A DNA stretch of 40,383 nt from Variovorax sp. (GTDB taxonomy: Bacteria; Pseudomonadota; Gammaproteobacteria; Burkholderiales; Burkholderiaceae_C), in assembly GCA_017744935.1 (NCBI GenBank), contig JAGIAI010000047.1, positions 1 through 40,383 of the forward strand, given 5' to 3'. The notes below the pieces were generated by a model, which searched no databases, had not been told where the DNA came from, and saw nothing but the letters and a program-made list of their open reading frames with translations. This document shows, in pieces, positions 18,152-27,275 of the stretch; within the stretch, counting starts at the first letter, position 1; the number at the start of each line of letters is the position of its first letter. Position numbers and translations under genes: made by a program.

Positions 18152-19143
18152 CCGCCACGCACACCCTCTTGCGGGTCGAAGGCCTGCACAAGTACTACAC
18201 CAGCCCGCGCCGCTGGCTTTCGCGCCCGCAACCTGCCGTACAGGCGGTAGACGATGTCTCCTTCACCGTGGCACGTGGCGAGACGCTGTCGCTGGTCGGC
18301 GAATCGGGCTGCGGCAAGACCACCACGGCCAAGTCCGTGATGCGCCTCATCGAACCTACGTCGGGCTCGGTGCTGCTCGATGGCGAGGATCTGCTCAAGC
18401 TCAGCCCTGCGCAGATGCGTCAGCGTAGGCGTGATGTGCAGATCATCTTCCAGGACCCGTACGCGTCGCTCAGTCCACGCCTGAAGGCCGGCGAGATCGT
18501 GGCCGAGCCCCTGAAGAACTTCGGCAACCAGTCGGCCGCCGAACGCCGCGAACGCGTCCAGTGGCTGTTCAGCAAGGTGGGCCTGCGGCCCGAGGCGATA
18601 GACAAGTATCCGCACGAGTTCTCCGGCGGACAGCGGCAGCGACTGGGCATCGCCCGCGCGCTGGCCATGCAGCCCAAGCTCATCGTCTGCGACGAACCGG
18701 TTTCGGCGCTCGATGTCTCGGTGCAGGCACAGGTGGTCAACCTGCTGATGGACCTGCAGGCCGAATTCGGAATCGCTTACCTCTTCGTCGCGCACGATCT
18801 CTCCGTGGTTCGCCACATCAGCCATCGGGTGGCCGTGATGTACCTCGGTCGCATCGTCGAACTGGCCGATCGCGACACGTTGTTCAGCGCACCGCGCCAT
18901 CCTTACACGCAGATCCTGCTGTCGGCGGTGCCGGTGCCCGATCCGCGCTCGCCCGCGCAGCGCATGCTGCTGCAGGGCGATCCTCCGAGCCCCGCCAATC
19001 CACCTTCCGGCTGCCGCTTCCACACGCGCTGCCCGCTGGCCCAAGCCGTCTGCAAGGAGCAGGCACCGCCGTTGTCGGTGCGTGCAGCCACTGCCGGTGC
19101 GGACGGCAGACAGGAGCACTGGGTCGCCTGCCACTTCCGTTGA
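18148..19143 (+). CDS. Dpp-type ABC transporter ATP-binding protein (DppF-like)
   Basis: A 331-residue ATPase. Walker A is GESGCGKTT near residues 51-59, the signature is FSGGQRQRLGIARAL near residue 159, and Walker B is LIVCDEPVSALD near residue 180. The C-terminal extension (APRHPYTQILLSAVPVPDP, then GCRFHTRCPLAQAVC) is that of DppF/OppF subunits. It completes a five-component peptide importer. It is translationally coupled to the DppD-like gene by a 4-base overlap and is followed after 33 bases by the D-aminoacylase gene. Confidence 0.94.
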
Positions 19144-19176
19144 ACGGCACTGCCGTATTGCTTTCAGGAGTCACCC

Positions 19177-20649
19177 ATGAACACCACCCACCATGACCTG
19201 CTGATCCGCAGCGGCACCGTGATCGACGGAACGCGCGCGCCCCGCTTCGATGCCGACGTGGCCGTGCGCGACGGGCGCATCAGCGCGATCGGCGACCTTC
19301 GCGATCACGCCGCCGACACCGTGATCGAAGCTGGCGGCCGCATCGTCGCGCCGGGCTTCATCGATTCGCACACACACGATGACCAGGCCGTGTTGTCGCA
19401 GGCCACCATGCCCTTCAAGGTCTCGCAGGGGGTGACAACCGTCATTGCAGGCAACTGCGGCATCAGCGCCGCGCCCCTGCGCGCCGAGATGGAATTGCCC
19501 ATGCCGCTGAGCCTGCTGGACATGCCTGCGAAAGATCGCTTCACCACCTTCCGCGCCTACCTCGACGCGTTGCGCGCACAACCTTCGTCGGTCAACGTGG
19601 CAGCGATGGTGGGCCATTCCACGTTGCGCGCGGTCACCATGGCTTCGACCGACCGGGAGGCCACGCCCGAAGAGATCGCGGTCATGCAGACGCTGGTGGA
19701 AGAGGCGATGGAAGCAGGCGCCATCGGCCTGTCGACCGGCACTTTCTACCCGCCGGCGGCCAAGGCCACGACGGAGGAAATCATCGAAGTCAGCCGTCCG
19801 CTCAGCGCACGCAACGCGCTCTACGTCACGCACATGCGCGATGAAGCGGATCAGGTGATGGACGCGCTGGACGAGACCTTCCGGATCGGCCGCGAGCTGG
19901 GCGTGCCCGTGGTCGTCTCGCATCACAAGGTGCAGAACACGCAGAACTTCGGCAAGTCGCAAACCACGCTGCCGCACATCCGCGAGGCGATGAAGCGCCA
20001 GCGCGTCTGCCTGGACTGCTACCCCTACACCGCCGGCTCCACCATGATCCGTCCGGACCGCGGCATGCTCGACTGCCGCGTGCTGATCGCCGACAGCCAG
20101 CCGCACCCCGAATGCGCGGGACGCGACCTCGACGACATCGCGCGCGAATGGGGCGTCGACAAGGTCGAGGCATCGCGCCGTCTCCAGCCGGGAAGCGCGA
20201 TCTACTTCCTGATGGACGAGAACGACGTGCAGCGCATCCTCGCTTTCGACGAAACCATGATCGGCTCCGACGGCATACCGCTGGGCGAGAAGCCGCATCC
20301 GCGCCTGTGGGGCACCTTCCCGCGCGTGCTCGGCCACTACAGCCGCGACGTCGGGCTGTTCCCGCTGGAAACGGCCGTCTGGAAGATGACCGGACTCACC
20401 GCGCGCAACTTCGGGTTGCATGAACGCGGCACGCTCCAGGTCGGGCACCACGCCGACATCGTCGTGTTCGATGCCGCGACGATCCGCGATTCCGCGAGCT
20501 ACGAATCCCCGAAGACGCCGGCCGAAGGCATCGATGCCGTCATCGTCAATGGTCTCGTGACCTGGCGGCACGGCGCGCACACCGGGGCGCGCAACGGGCA
20601 GGTCATCACCCGCCAGAACTCCAACCAGCAACAAGGGGCACAGGCATGA
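19177..20649 (+). CDS. N-acyl-D-amino-acid deacylase (D-aminoacylase family)
   Basis: A 490-residue amidohydrolase-superfamily enzyme. The metal ligands expected for D-aminoacylases are visible. His65 and His67 lie in PGFIDSHTHDD, and Cys94 lies in the family-specific GNCG. Further on come VTHMRDE, VSHHKVQN and the late catalytic Asp in MIGSDGIP. These zinc enzymes release free D-amino acids from N-acyl-D-amino acids, and some members act on N-terminal D-residues of dipeptides. A CAGGAG ribosome site precedes the ATG. Sitting between a peptide importer and RidA, with a D-amino acid dehydrogenase at the head of the operon, it would feed free D-amino acids to that dehydrogenase. Its ATGA overlap with ridA indicates coupling. 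The exact acyl group is unknown. Confidence 0.91.
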   Translation: MNTTHHDLLIRSGTVIDGTRAPRFDADVAVRDGRISAIGDLRDHAADTVIEAGGRIVAPGFIDSHTHDDQAVLSQATMPFKVSQGVTTVIAGNCGISAAPLRAEMELPMPLSLLDMPAKDRFTTFRAYLDALRAQPSSVNVAAMVGHSTLRAVTMASTDREATPEEIAVMQTLVEEAMEAGAIGLSTGTFYPPAAKATTEEIIEVSRPLSARNALYVTHMRDEADQVMDALDETFRIGRELGVPVVVSHHKVQNTQNFGKSQTTLPHIREAMKRQRVCLDCYPYTAGSTMIRPDRGMLDCRVLIADSQPHPECAGRDLDDIAREWGVDKVEASRRLQPGSAIYFLMDENDVQRILAFDETMIGSDGIPLGEKPHPRLWGTFPRVLGHYSRDVGLFPLETAVWKMTGLTARNFGLHERGTLQVGHHADIVVFDAATIRDSASYESPKTPAEGIDAVIVNGLVTWRHGAHTGARNGQVITRQNSNQQQGAQA

Positions 20650-21026
20650 ACATCGAACGCATCCCCTCTCCCCTGCCCGTCCCGTTCTCCAAGGCCGTCC
20701 GCGCCGGCGGCTTCCTGTTCCTGTCGGGCGTCCTGGCCATGGACGCGCACGGCGGCATCATCGAAGGCGATGTGCAGGTGCAAGCCCGCGCCGTCCTGGA
20801 GCGCATCGCCCAGACCCTGAAGGAATGCGGCACCAGCATGGCCAGCGTGGTGCGCGCCACCATATGGCTTGCGGACCTCGAAGACTTCGCCGCCTTCAAC
20901 GAAGAGTATGCAAAGCACTTCCCGGAGGGCCTGCCTTCACGCTCGTGCGTGCAGTCCGTGCTCTACAAGGGGGCGAAGGTCGAGATCGAGGTGCAGGCTT
21001 TGGACACTCCCCGCCAAGGCTACTAG
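20646..21026 (+). CDS. ridA: RidA family enamine/imine deaminase
   Basis: A 126-residue RidA/YjgF protein. Family marks include FSKAVRAGGFLFLSGVLAMD, ARAVLERIAQTLKECG and EGLPSRSCVQSV, which holds the substrate-binding Arg. RidA proteins hydrolyse reactive imines and enamines to keto acids plus ammonia. The operon starts with a flavin dehydrogenase whose direct product is an imino acid, so a dedicated imine hydrolase at the end makes metabolic sense. The ATG overlaps the stop of the D-aminoacylase gene (4 bases). Its own TAG overlaps the stop of the convergent indolepyruvate oxidoreductase gene by 4 bases. Confidence 0.94.
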   Translation: MNIERIPSPLPVPFSKAVRAGGFLFLSGVLAMDAHGGIIEGDVQVQARAVLERIAQTLKECGTSMASVVRATIWLADLEDFAAFNEEYAKHFPEGLPSRSCVQSVLYKGAKVEIEVQALDTPRQGY

Positions 21027-24000
21027 GAACTCGCAACCACCGCGATGCCGCGGATCTGCCCGGCTTTCGCCTCGGTCGCAGGACGCGGATAGCGACCCGG
21101 CGAGAAGCGGTGCATCAGCTCCGCCTCACGGCCACGCGCCAGCGCGAGGTTCGCGAGCTTCACATGGCCGTAGCCGCGGATCGTCATCGGCACCGCGGCG
21201 ATCTGTGCCGCGAGCTTCTGGTTGTCGGCCGAGAGTTCGCCCATCAACTCGTCGAGTCGCGCTTCGAACTGGCTGATCAGCGAGCGCTCCAGGCGTCGCT
21301 CTTCCGTATGGCCGAACACATCGAAGGCCGTACCACGCAACCGCTTGCCGAGCGCGAGCCACTTCATGGCCGGCAGCATCCACGCACCGAGGCGTATCTT
21401 GGCTGGCGCCTGTCCGTCCTTCGGCCGCGAGAGCATCGGCGGGGCCATGTAGAACTCGAGCTTCACGTCGCCTTCGAACTGCTCGGCGAGCTTTTCGCGG
21501 AAGCTGCCGTCGCTGTAGAGACGCGCGACTTCGTACTCGTCCTTGTAGCTCATGAGCTTGAGCAGGCTGCGCGCGGTATTGCGCGTGACCGGCAATGAAC
21601 GATCGCCGCCTGCGATCGCCGCCTCGCGCTGCCGCATGGCGCGCACACGGGTCTCGAAGCGTTGTGCCCACGACGCGTTCTGGAAGCCGGTGAGATGCGC
21701 ACGCGCACGCGTGATCAGCGCATCCAGCGACTCATCGACGCTGTCGCCCGAGGTCGCGCCACGCAGCGCTTCGACCGCCTGCGGCGCACCGGCCGCGAGC
21801 CGACCGAGCGAGAAGGCCATGAGGTTCGCCTTGACCGCGACCCCATTGAGTTCGATGGCGCGCGTCAGCGCCTCCAGGCTCAGCGGGATCAACCCCCGTT
21901 GCCACGCATAGCCGGTCGCGAGGATGTTCGAAGCCAGCGTGTCGCCGAGGAACTCTTCCGCCATCGTCTGCGCATCGAAGGTCTCCACCTGATCGCGGCC
22001 TGCGACGAAGCGCATCTTTTCCAGCAATAGCTCGACCTTGAGGTCCGCGTCCGGATTGCGCAGCGACTCGGCCACCGGGATCTCGTGCGTGTTCGCAAGG
22101 ATGCGCGTGCGGCCGTGTCGCACCGTCTGCAATGCATCGGCCGATGCACCGACGACGAAATCGCAGGCGAGGATCGCATCGGCCTGCTGCGTGTCGATGC
22201 GCACCTGGTTGAGCCGTGCGGGCGTGTCGGCGAGGCGCACGAAGCTCAGCACCGCGCCGCCCTTTTGCGCGAAACCCATGAAGTCGAGCACGCTGGCCGA
22301 CTTGCCTTCGAGGTGCGCGGCCATCGCGATCACCGCGCCGACGGTCACGACACCGGTGCCGCCGACGCCGGTGACCAGCAGGTCATAGGGTGCATCCCAG
22401 ACGTGCGCAGCCGGTCGCGGCAAGGCGGCCACGTGCCGAAGAAAAGCATCCTGCCCGGCCGCGAGCGCCCCGCTCTTCTTGCGCAGCGCGCCGCCGGTCA
22501 CACCGACGAAGCTCGGGCAGAAGCCCTTGGCGCACGAATAGTCCTTGTTGCAGCTCGTCTGGTCGATCTTGCGTTTGCGGCCGAGGTCGGTTTCATGGGG
22601 CAGCACCGCGACGCAGTTGCTCTGCACGCTGCAATCGCCGCAGCCTTCGCACACCGCCTCGTTGATGAAGAGACGCTTGGACGGGTCGACCATTTCGCCC
22701 TTCTTGCGACGGCGGCGTTTCTCGGCCGCGCAGGTCTGCTCGTAGATGAGCACGGTCACGCCCGGCACTTCGCGCAGGCGACGCTGCACCGCGTCGAGTT
22801 CGGCGCGATCGTGAAACTCGGTGCCGGCCGGAAAGCGGTTCTTGATCGCGTCGTACTTGTCGATCGCATCGCTGACCACCACCACCTGCTTCACGCCTTC
22901 GGATTCGACCTGCCGCGCGATCGCATCGACGCTGATGATGCCGTCCACCGGCTGGCCGCCGGTCATCGCGACCGCGTCGTTGAAGAGGATCTTGTAGGTG
23001 ATCGTGGCCTTGGCCGCGACCGCCTGCCGGATCGCAAGATAGCCCGAGTGGTAGTAAGTGCCGTCGCCGAGGTTCTGGAAGACATGCGGCGTGCGCGTGA
23101 ACATCGAGTGCGAGACCCAGTCGACACCTTCGCCGCCCATCTGGATCAGGCCCGCGGTGCTGCGGTCCATCCAGTTGGCCATGAAATGGCAGCCGATGCC
23201 GGCGCGCGCCGTCGAGCCTTCGGGCACCTTGGTGCTGGTGTTGTGCGGGCAGCCGGCGCAGAAGTACGGCAAGCGCTTCACGCTGTCGCCGTCGTTGCTC
23301 AGCAGCTCGGGCACGGTGAAGTCGCGCACATGCTGGAAGTGGTCGCCGAGCTCGGCGTTGTCCGGGAAGTGCTCCGACAGCCAATGCGCCACCAGCTCGA
23401 TGAGGCGCGAAGGCCGCAGCTCGCCGAGCGCCGACACCAGGGGCTTGCCATCGCGGTCGTGCTTGCCGACCAGCGCCGGCCGCGCATCGGTCGGCGCGTT
23501 ATAGAACATGTCGCGCAGCTGCGTCTCGACGATCGCGCCCTTCTCTTCGACGACGAGGACCTCCTGGAGTCCCTCGGCAAAGGCCTTCATGCGCGTCTGT
23601 TCGATCGGGAAGCTCAGGCCGACCTTGTAGAGCCGAACGCCAACGCGCGCGAGGCTCTCGGGCGTGACTTCGAGGCGGCGCAGCACTTCCATCAGGTCGT
23701 AGTGCGCCTTGCCGCAGGTGACGATGCCGACCTTGGCCTTCGGGCTCTCGATGACATGACGGTCGATGCTGTTGACGCGCGAGAAGGCAGCGACGGCGTC
23801 GAGCTTGTCGGCGAGGCGCGATTCGATGCGCAGCGAAGGCAGGTCGGGCCAGCGGTAATGCAGGCCGTCGGCGGGTGCGCGATGTCCGGTGGCCGCGCGC
23901 ACCGTGTCGGCATCAGCCCAGGTGGCGACGCGCGAATCGATCAGGTCGAGGTCCACGGTGCCGGCGCTTTCGACCACCTCCGACAGCGCAGCCATGCCAA

Positions 24001-24616
24001 CCCATGCGCCCGAGTAGCGCGAGAGCTCGTAGCCGTAGAGGCCGAATTCGAGGTACTCCGCGACGCTCGCCGGCTGCACGATCGGCATGCTCCAGGCGGC
24101 GAAGGCATGGTCGCTCTGGTGCGGCATCGACGACGACACGCAGCCATGGTCGTCACCCGCCACCACGAGCACGCCGCCGTGCGGCGATGAGCCGTAGGCG
24201 TTGCCATGCTTGAGCGCATCGCCCGCGCGATCCACGCCGGGGCCCTTGCCGTACCACATCGCGAAGACGCCATCGACCGTGCGCTCGGGGTCGGATTCGA
24301 CCCGCTGGGTGCCGAGCACCTGCGTGGCGCCAAGCTCCTCGTTGATCGCGGGCACGAAGCGGATGCCGGCTTCCTTGAATGCCGGCCCCGCCTTCCAGAT
24401 CGCCTGGTCGACCATGCCGAGCGGCGATCCGCGGTAGCCGCTGACGAAGCCCTGCGTGTTGATGCCGCGGGCCGCGTCGCGCTGGCGCTGCATGAGCAGG
24501 ATGCGCACGAGGGCCTGCGTGCCGGTCAGGAAGATGGCGCCCGATCGTGCCCAGAGGCTGTCGGAAAGCTGGTAGTCGGGGCGCCGGATCGTGGGGGAAT
24601 TTGTGGTCGAACTCAT
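21023..24616 (-). CDS. Indolepyruvate ferredoxin oxidoreductase family protein (fused)
   Basis: A 1197-residue single-chain 2-oxoacid:ferredoxin oxidoreductase from the ATG at 24616; an ATG 28 codons upstream lies in the regulatory gap and is less likely. In order it shows an alpha/TPP-type N-terminal region (GYRGSPLGMVDQ near residue 55) and the TPP-binding part (GIGCHFMANW near 475, MGGEGVDWVSHSMF). A 4Fe-4S region follows (CEGCGDCSVQSNC near 655, then SCNKDYSCAKGFCPSF), with the gamma domain after it (VTGVGGTGVVTVG near 745) and a C-terminal extension usual in proteobacterial members. Such enzymes convert aryl pyruvates from aromatic amino acids to acyl-CoA with reduction of ferredoxin. 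It is divergent from an Lrp/AsnC regulator, which probably controls it. The physiological substrate here is inferred. Confidence 0.92.
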   Translation of the reverse strand: MSSTTNSPTIRRPDYQLSDSLWARSGAIFLTGTQALVRILLMQRQRDAARGINTQGFVSGYRGSPLGMVDQAIWKAGPAFKEAGIRFVPAINEELGATQVLGTQRVESDPERTVDGVFAMWYGKGPGVDRAGDALKHGNAYGSSPHGGVLVVAGDDHGCVSSSMPHQSDHAFAAWSMPIVQPASVAEYLEFGLYGYELSRYSGAWVGMAALSEVVESAGTVDLDLIDSRVATWADADTVRAATGHRAPADGLHYRWPDLPSLRIESRLADKLDAVAAFSRVNSIDRHVIESPKAKVGIVTCGKAHYDLMEVLRRLEVTPESLARVGVRLYKVGLSFPIEQTRMKAFAEGLQEVLVVEEKGAIVETQLRDMFYNAPTDARPALVGKHDRDGKPLVSALGELRPSRLIELVAHWLSEHFPDNAELGDHFQHVRDFTVPELLSNDGDSVKRLPYFCAGCPHNTSTKVPEGSTARAGIGCHFMANWMDRSTAGLIQMGGEGVDWVSHSMFTRTPHVFQNLGDGTYYHSGYLAIRQAVAAKATITYKILFNDAVAMTGGQPVDGIISVDAIARQVESEGVKQVVVVSDAIDKYDAIKNRFPAGTEFHDRAELDAVQRRLREVPGVTVLIYEQTCAAEKRRRRKKGEMVDPSKRLFINEAVCEGCGDCSVQSNCVAVLPHETDLGRKRKIDQTSCNKDYSCAKGFCPSFVGVTGGALRKKSGALAAGQDAFLRHVAALPRPAAHVWDAPYDLLVTGVGGTGVVTVGAVIAMAAHLEGKSASVLDFMGFAQKGGAVLSFVRLADTPARLNQVRIDTQQADAILACDFVVGASADALQTVRHGRTRILANTHEIPVAESLRNPDADLKVELLLEKMRFVAGRDQVETFDAQTMAEEFLGDTLASNILATGYAWQRGLIPLSLEALTRAIELNGVAVKANLMAFSLGRLAAGAPQAVEALRGATSGDSVDESLDALITRARAHLTGFQNASWAQRFETRVRAMRQREAAIAGGDRSLPVTRNTARSLLKLMSYKDEYEVARLYSDGSFREKLAEQFEGDVKLEFYMAPPMLSRPKDGQAPAKIRLGAWMLPAMKWLALGKRLRGTAFDVFGHTEERRLERSLISQFEARLDELMGELSADNQKLAAQIAAVPMTIRGYGHVKLANLALARGREAELMHRFSPGRYPRPATEAKAGQIRGIAVVASS

Positions 24617-24640
24617 CCGAGGATTGTTCTTCTCGGTGCT

Positions 24641-24655
24641 GAGTAATATTCTCTC
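24641..24655. promoter_or_regulatory. Lrp-type operator candidate 1
   Basis: GAGTAATATTCTC (24641-24653, extending to CTCTC) is a near-palindrome in the 91-base gap between the divergent oxidoreductase and Lrp/AsnC genes. It shares the GAG..ATTCTC pattern with candidate 2 about 42 bp away. Lrp proteins bind arrays of such AT-centred imperfect palindromes. Pattern only. Confidence 0.45.
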
Positions 24656-24682
24656 AATTTCACCCGAACTGACCCTCATAGC

Positions 24683-24697
24683 GAGAATTTCATTCTC
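24683..24697. promoter_or_regulatory. Lrp-type operator candidate 2
   Basis: GAGAAT-TTC-ATTCTC is a perfect 6-bp inverted repeat with a 3-base centre, placed 10 bases before the Lrp/AsnC start codon. Its position suits autoregulation as well as control of the divergent oxidoreductase gene. Confidence 0.55.
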
Positions 24698-24707
24698 CAA
24701 TCAAGCC

Positions 24708-25211
24708 ATGAACGACGATTCCATTCCTCTCGACCACTATTCGATGCAGATCCTGCTCGAACTGCAGCGCGACGCCCGGCAGACGGTGCAGCAGATCGCC
24801 GACAAGATCGGCCTCTCATCCACCCCCTGTTGGCGCCGCATCAAGGAGATGGAAGCGGCGGGCGTGATCCGCGGCTACACGGTGGTCATCGACCGCGAGA
24901 AGGTCGGCCTCAACCTCGCGGCGGTGACCGAGGTGAATCTGGACCGGCACAACGAATCGAAGGTGCGCGACTTCGAAAGAGCGGTCGAGGCCAGCCCCGC
25001 GATCGTCCGCTGCGTCTCGGCCACCGGCCCGGCCGACTACATCCTCACAGTGCATGTGCCGGACATCAAGCACTACGAGAAATTCCTGCACACCACGCTG
25101 TTCGAGCAGGCCGGCGTCACGCACGTGCGGTCGGCGATCGTGCTGCGGGAAGTGAAGTCCGAAGGCAGCCTGCCGGTGGACTTCGGGCCGAGAAGCGCCC
25201 GGCTCAAGTGA
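24708..25211 (+). CDS. Lrp/AsnC family transcriptional regulator
   Basis: A 167-residue regulator from the ATG at 24708. The N-terminal helix-turn-helix covers about residues 10-60 (DHYSMQILLELQRDARQTVQ, then IGLSSTPCWRRIKEMEAAGV). The C-terminal RAM/AsnC ligand domain spans about residues 75-155 (RCVSATGPADYILTVHVPD). These proteins sense amino acids and control their metabolism. The gene is divergent from the indolepyruvate oxidoreductase gene across a 91-base gap with two palindromes, so that gene is the likely target, with an aromatic amino acid as a possible effector. Its stop overlaps the convergent SLAC1-type gene by 8 bases. Confidence 0.94.
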   Translation: MNDDSIPLDHYSMQILLELQRDARQTVQQIADKIGLSSTPCWRRIKEMEAAGVIRGYTVVIDREKVGLNLAAVTEVNLDRHNESKVRDFERAVEASPAIVRCVSATGPADYILTVHVPDIKHYEKFLHTTLFEQAGVTHVRSAIVLREVKSEGSLPVDFGPRSARLK

Positions 25212-26199
25212 GCAGCTTGCCGTTGAACGCGATCTGCACGGTGCGCACAGTCAGCACCGCCAGCGCCACGCTCAGGACGCCGAGCAGCACCGCAGCAAGG
25301 ATGACGAGCGGCACGGTATCGCGGAACTCCGCGTACTTCAACGCAGCGTTGACCAGCGCCGCCATCGGGAAACTGATCGCCCACCACGCCGAAGAAAAAG
25401 TGACGCTGCGCCGGAACACCTTGGGCGCGATCACCGCGAACATGAACAGCGCGAAGTAAAAGAGCAGCGCGGCGAAGCGATCGATGCCACCCGCGATGTT
25501 GACGTACGCGAGAAAGCCCACTGCAAACGGCGCGACGAGGATCATCAGCGACGGCGTCATGAGCGGCGCGAGCGGCGACTGATGCACCAGCCGGTTGACG
25601 ATCAGTGCAAAGAGCACCAGCGCCAGCACGCCACCCACGGCCGCTGCCAGAAGGTTGAGTTCCGACGCCCAGGGCATCGGCATGTGTCCGCCGGTCACCG
25701 CGATGTCGAGGGTGGCGACCCCCGGAATCAGCCACGCAGGCACCGCATGCGACGCATCGACCTGGCCTTTGAGCAGCCTGGAAACGACCACGTAGCCCAG
25801 CACGAAAGTCGCCACCAGACCGATCGTCCAGATCACGCGTCCGCCGAACTCGCTGTAAGGCGCGACCACGGCGGACAGCAGCAATAGCGAGATCGCGATG
25901 GTGCCGAAGAAGTTGCCGGCCACGGGATGGTGGAACTCCGCGTGCACTGCACGCGGGTGCTTCGCGAGCTTTGCGACATAGCCGAGCGAGATCAGCACGA
26001 AGACGCCAAGTGCAAAAGCGCCGATCGCTTCGCCCACCAGCGCTGGCGCACCGAGGTTGTCGTGCGCGACGCGCCAGGCGAGCGCGAGCCCCGACAGGCC
26101 CATCACCGAGCCGAACAGGTTCACCGGCAGATTGCGTATCGAGGCCCCGTCGACGGCGGTGACCGCCGGAAACGCGGGGTTCATCGATTGGACTTGCAT
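25204..26199 (-). CDS. SLAC1/TDT family anion transporter
   Basis: A 331-residue membrane protein with about ten hydrophobic spans. It starts with NLPVNLFGSVMGLSGLALAW around residues 24-43, typical of the TehA/SLAC1 (tellurite resistance/dicarboxylate transporter) family. Later segments such as HPVAGNFFGTIAISLLLLSA also fit. Members conduct small anions such as chloride, nitrate, sulfite or organic acids. The ATG at 26199 has AGGAGA five bases upstream; a second Met lies five codons in. It is divergent from a GlxA-type regulator, which probably controls it. The transported ion cannot be told from the sequence. Confidence 0.85.
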   Translation of the reverse strand: MQVQSMNPAFPAVTAVDGASIRNLPVNLFGSVMGLSGLALAWRVAHDNLGAPALVGEAIGAFALGVFVLISLGYVAKLAKHPRAVHAEFHHPVAGNFFGTIAISLLLLSAVVAPYSEFGGRVIWTIGLVATFVLGYVVVSRLLKGQVDASHAVPAWLIPGVATLDIAVTGGHMPMPWASELNLLAAAVGGVLALVLFALIVNRLVHQSPLAPLMTPSLMILVAPFAVGFLAYVNIAGGIDRFAALLFYFALFMFAVIAPKVFRRSVTFSSAWWAISFPMAALVNAALKYAEFRDTVPLVILAAVLLGVLSVALAVLTVRTVQIAFNGKLLT

Positions 26200-26236
26200 G
26201 ATCTTCTCCTTTGGCTGAATTTGCAGGTGCAGCTAG

Positions 26237-26289
26237 TTTCTGCCAAACTTCGATCGCCGTCCGCGGGGTATCGCGGCGTTTTCTGCCAA
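26237..26289. promoter_or_regulatory. Direct repeats, candidate GlxA-type regulator sites
   Basis: TTTCTGCCAA occurs twice in the same orientation, at 26237-26246 and 26280-26289, 43 bp apart (about four helical turns). Both lie in the 109-base gap between the divergent SLAC1-type and GlxA-type genes. AraC-family proteins commonly bind direct repeats on one face of the helix. A CCGCG/CGCGG inverted repeat lies between them (26261-26276). Confidence 0.45.
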
Positions 26290-26308
26290 TCAGTGAGCCT
26301 TGTCCGCC

Positions 26309-27262
26309 ATGCGCGTCGCCATCCTTGCCTTTCCGCGTGTCCAGCTGCTCGATGTCGCCGGGCCGGCGGATGTGTTCGCGGAAGCCGCGCGACAACTGGG
26401 CAAACCGCGCGCCTACCAGGTGCAGGTGATAGGCAGCCAGGAAGGTACTCTGAAGAGCAGCAGCGGGCTGCGCATCGCGGTCGACTCGACCGTCGCGACG
26501 CATCGCGGCCCGATCGATACCTTGCTCGTCGCCGGTAGCCCCAACATCGATGACATGGCGGCGGACGATCGGCTGAATGGCTGGCTGCGCCGGCAATCGC
26601 GTTCGGTGAGGCGCTATGGCTCCGTGTGCAGCGGCGCATTCGTGCTGGCGGCCGCGGGATTGCTCGATGGCAAACGCGTCGCGACGCACTGGAACTCCAC
26701 CGCCCGCCTCGCGGCAGCCTACCCCAGCGCCTGCGTGGAAGCGGACGCGATCTACGTGAAGGACGGCAAGCTCTTCACCTCCGCCGGAGTGACTGCCGGC
26801 ATGGACCTCGCACTTGCAATGGTGGAAGAGGACCATGGCCGCGAACTCGCGTTGCGCGTGGCGCGCGAGCTGGTGATGTTCCTCAAGCGCCCCGGGGGCC
26901 AGAGCCAGTTCAGCGCGCATCTGGCGGCGCAGACGTCCGAGCGATCCAGCGTGCGAGAGATCCAGGACCATGTACTGGCCCACCTGAAGGACGATCTCTC
27001 CGTGCCCGCCCTCGCCTCGCGCGCCAGCATGAGCGAAAGAACCTTCGCGCGCGTCTTCCGCAGCGAGACCGGCACCACGCCTGCCGAGTTCGTCGAAAAC
27101 GCAAGGATCGACGCCGCCCGTCGCCTGGCCGAGGAGTCCGATCTCCCGGCCAAGCGGCTGGCCGATGCGGTGGGCTACGCGAACGTGGATGGCTTCCGGC
27201 GCGCGTTCAGCCGGCGACTCGGCGTGAGCCTCGTCGAATACCGGCGGCGCTTCGCCACATGA
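26309..27262 (+). CDS. GlxA family transcriptional regulator (DJ-1/PfpI + AraC)
   Basis: A 317-residue regulator; the ATG at 26309 is preferred over a TTG three codons earlier. Residues 1-170 form a DJ-1/PfpI amidotransferase-like domain with the nucleophile-elbow Cys107 (GSVCSGAFVLAAAG). Residues 215-315 form an AraC DNA-binding domain with two helix-turn-helices (LASRASMSERTFARVFRSET, then LADAVGYANVDGFRRAF). GlxA-type proteins control amino-acid, betaine and stress genes. The gene diverges from the SLAC1-type transporter and is followed after 13 bases by the fatty acid isomerase gene on the same strand, so both are plausible targets. Confidence 0.92.
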   Translation: MRVAILAFPRVQLLDVAGPADVFAEAARQLGKPRAYQVQVIGSQEGTLKSSSGLRIAVDSTVATHRGPIDTLLVAGSPNIDDMAADDRLNGWLRRQSRSVRRYGSVCSGAFVLAAAGLLDGKRVATHWNSTARLAAAYPSACVEADAIYVKDGKLFTSAGVTAGMDLALAMVEEDHGRELALRVARELVMFLKRPGGQSQFSAHLAAQTSERSSVREIQDHVLAHLKDDLSVPALASRASMSERTFARVFRSETGTTPAEFVENARIDAARRLAEESDLPAKRLADAVGYANVDGFRRAFSRRLGVSLVEYRRRFAT

Positions 27263-27275
27263 GCACGACCGCGAG

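Noticed and set aside
22085..24190. A 701-codon plus-strand frame inside the indolepyruvate oxidoreductase gene
   Set aside because: It is antisense to a well-supported enzyme with intact Fe-S and TPP motifs and has a mirrored amino-acid composition.
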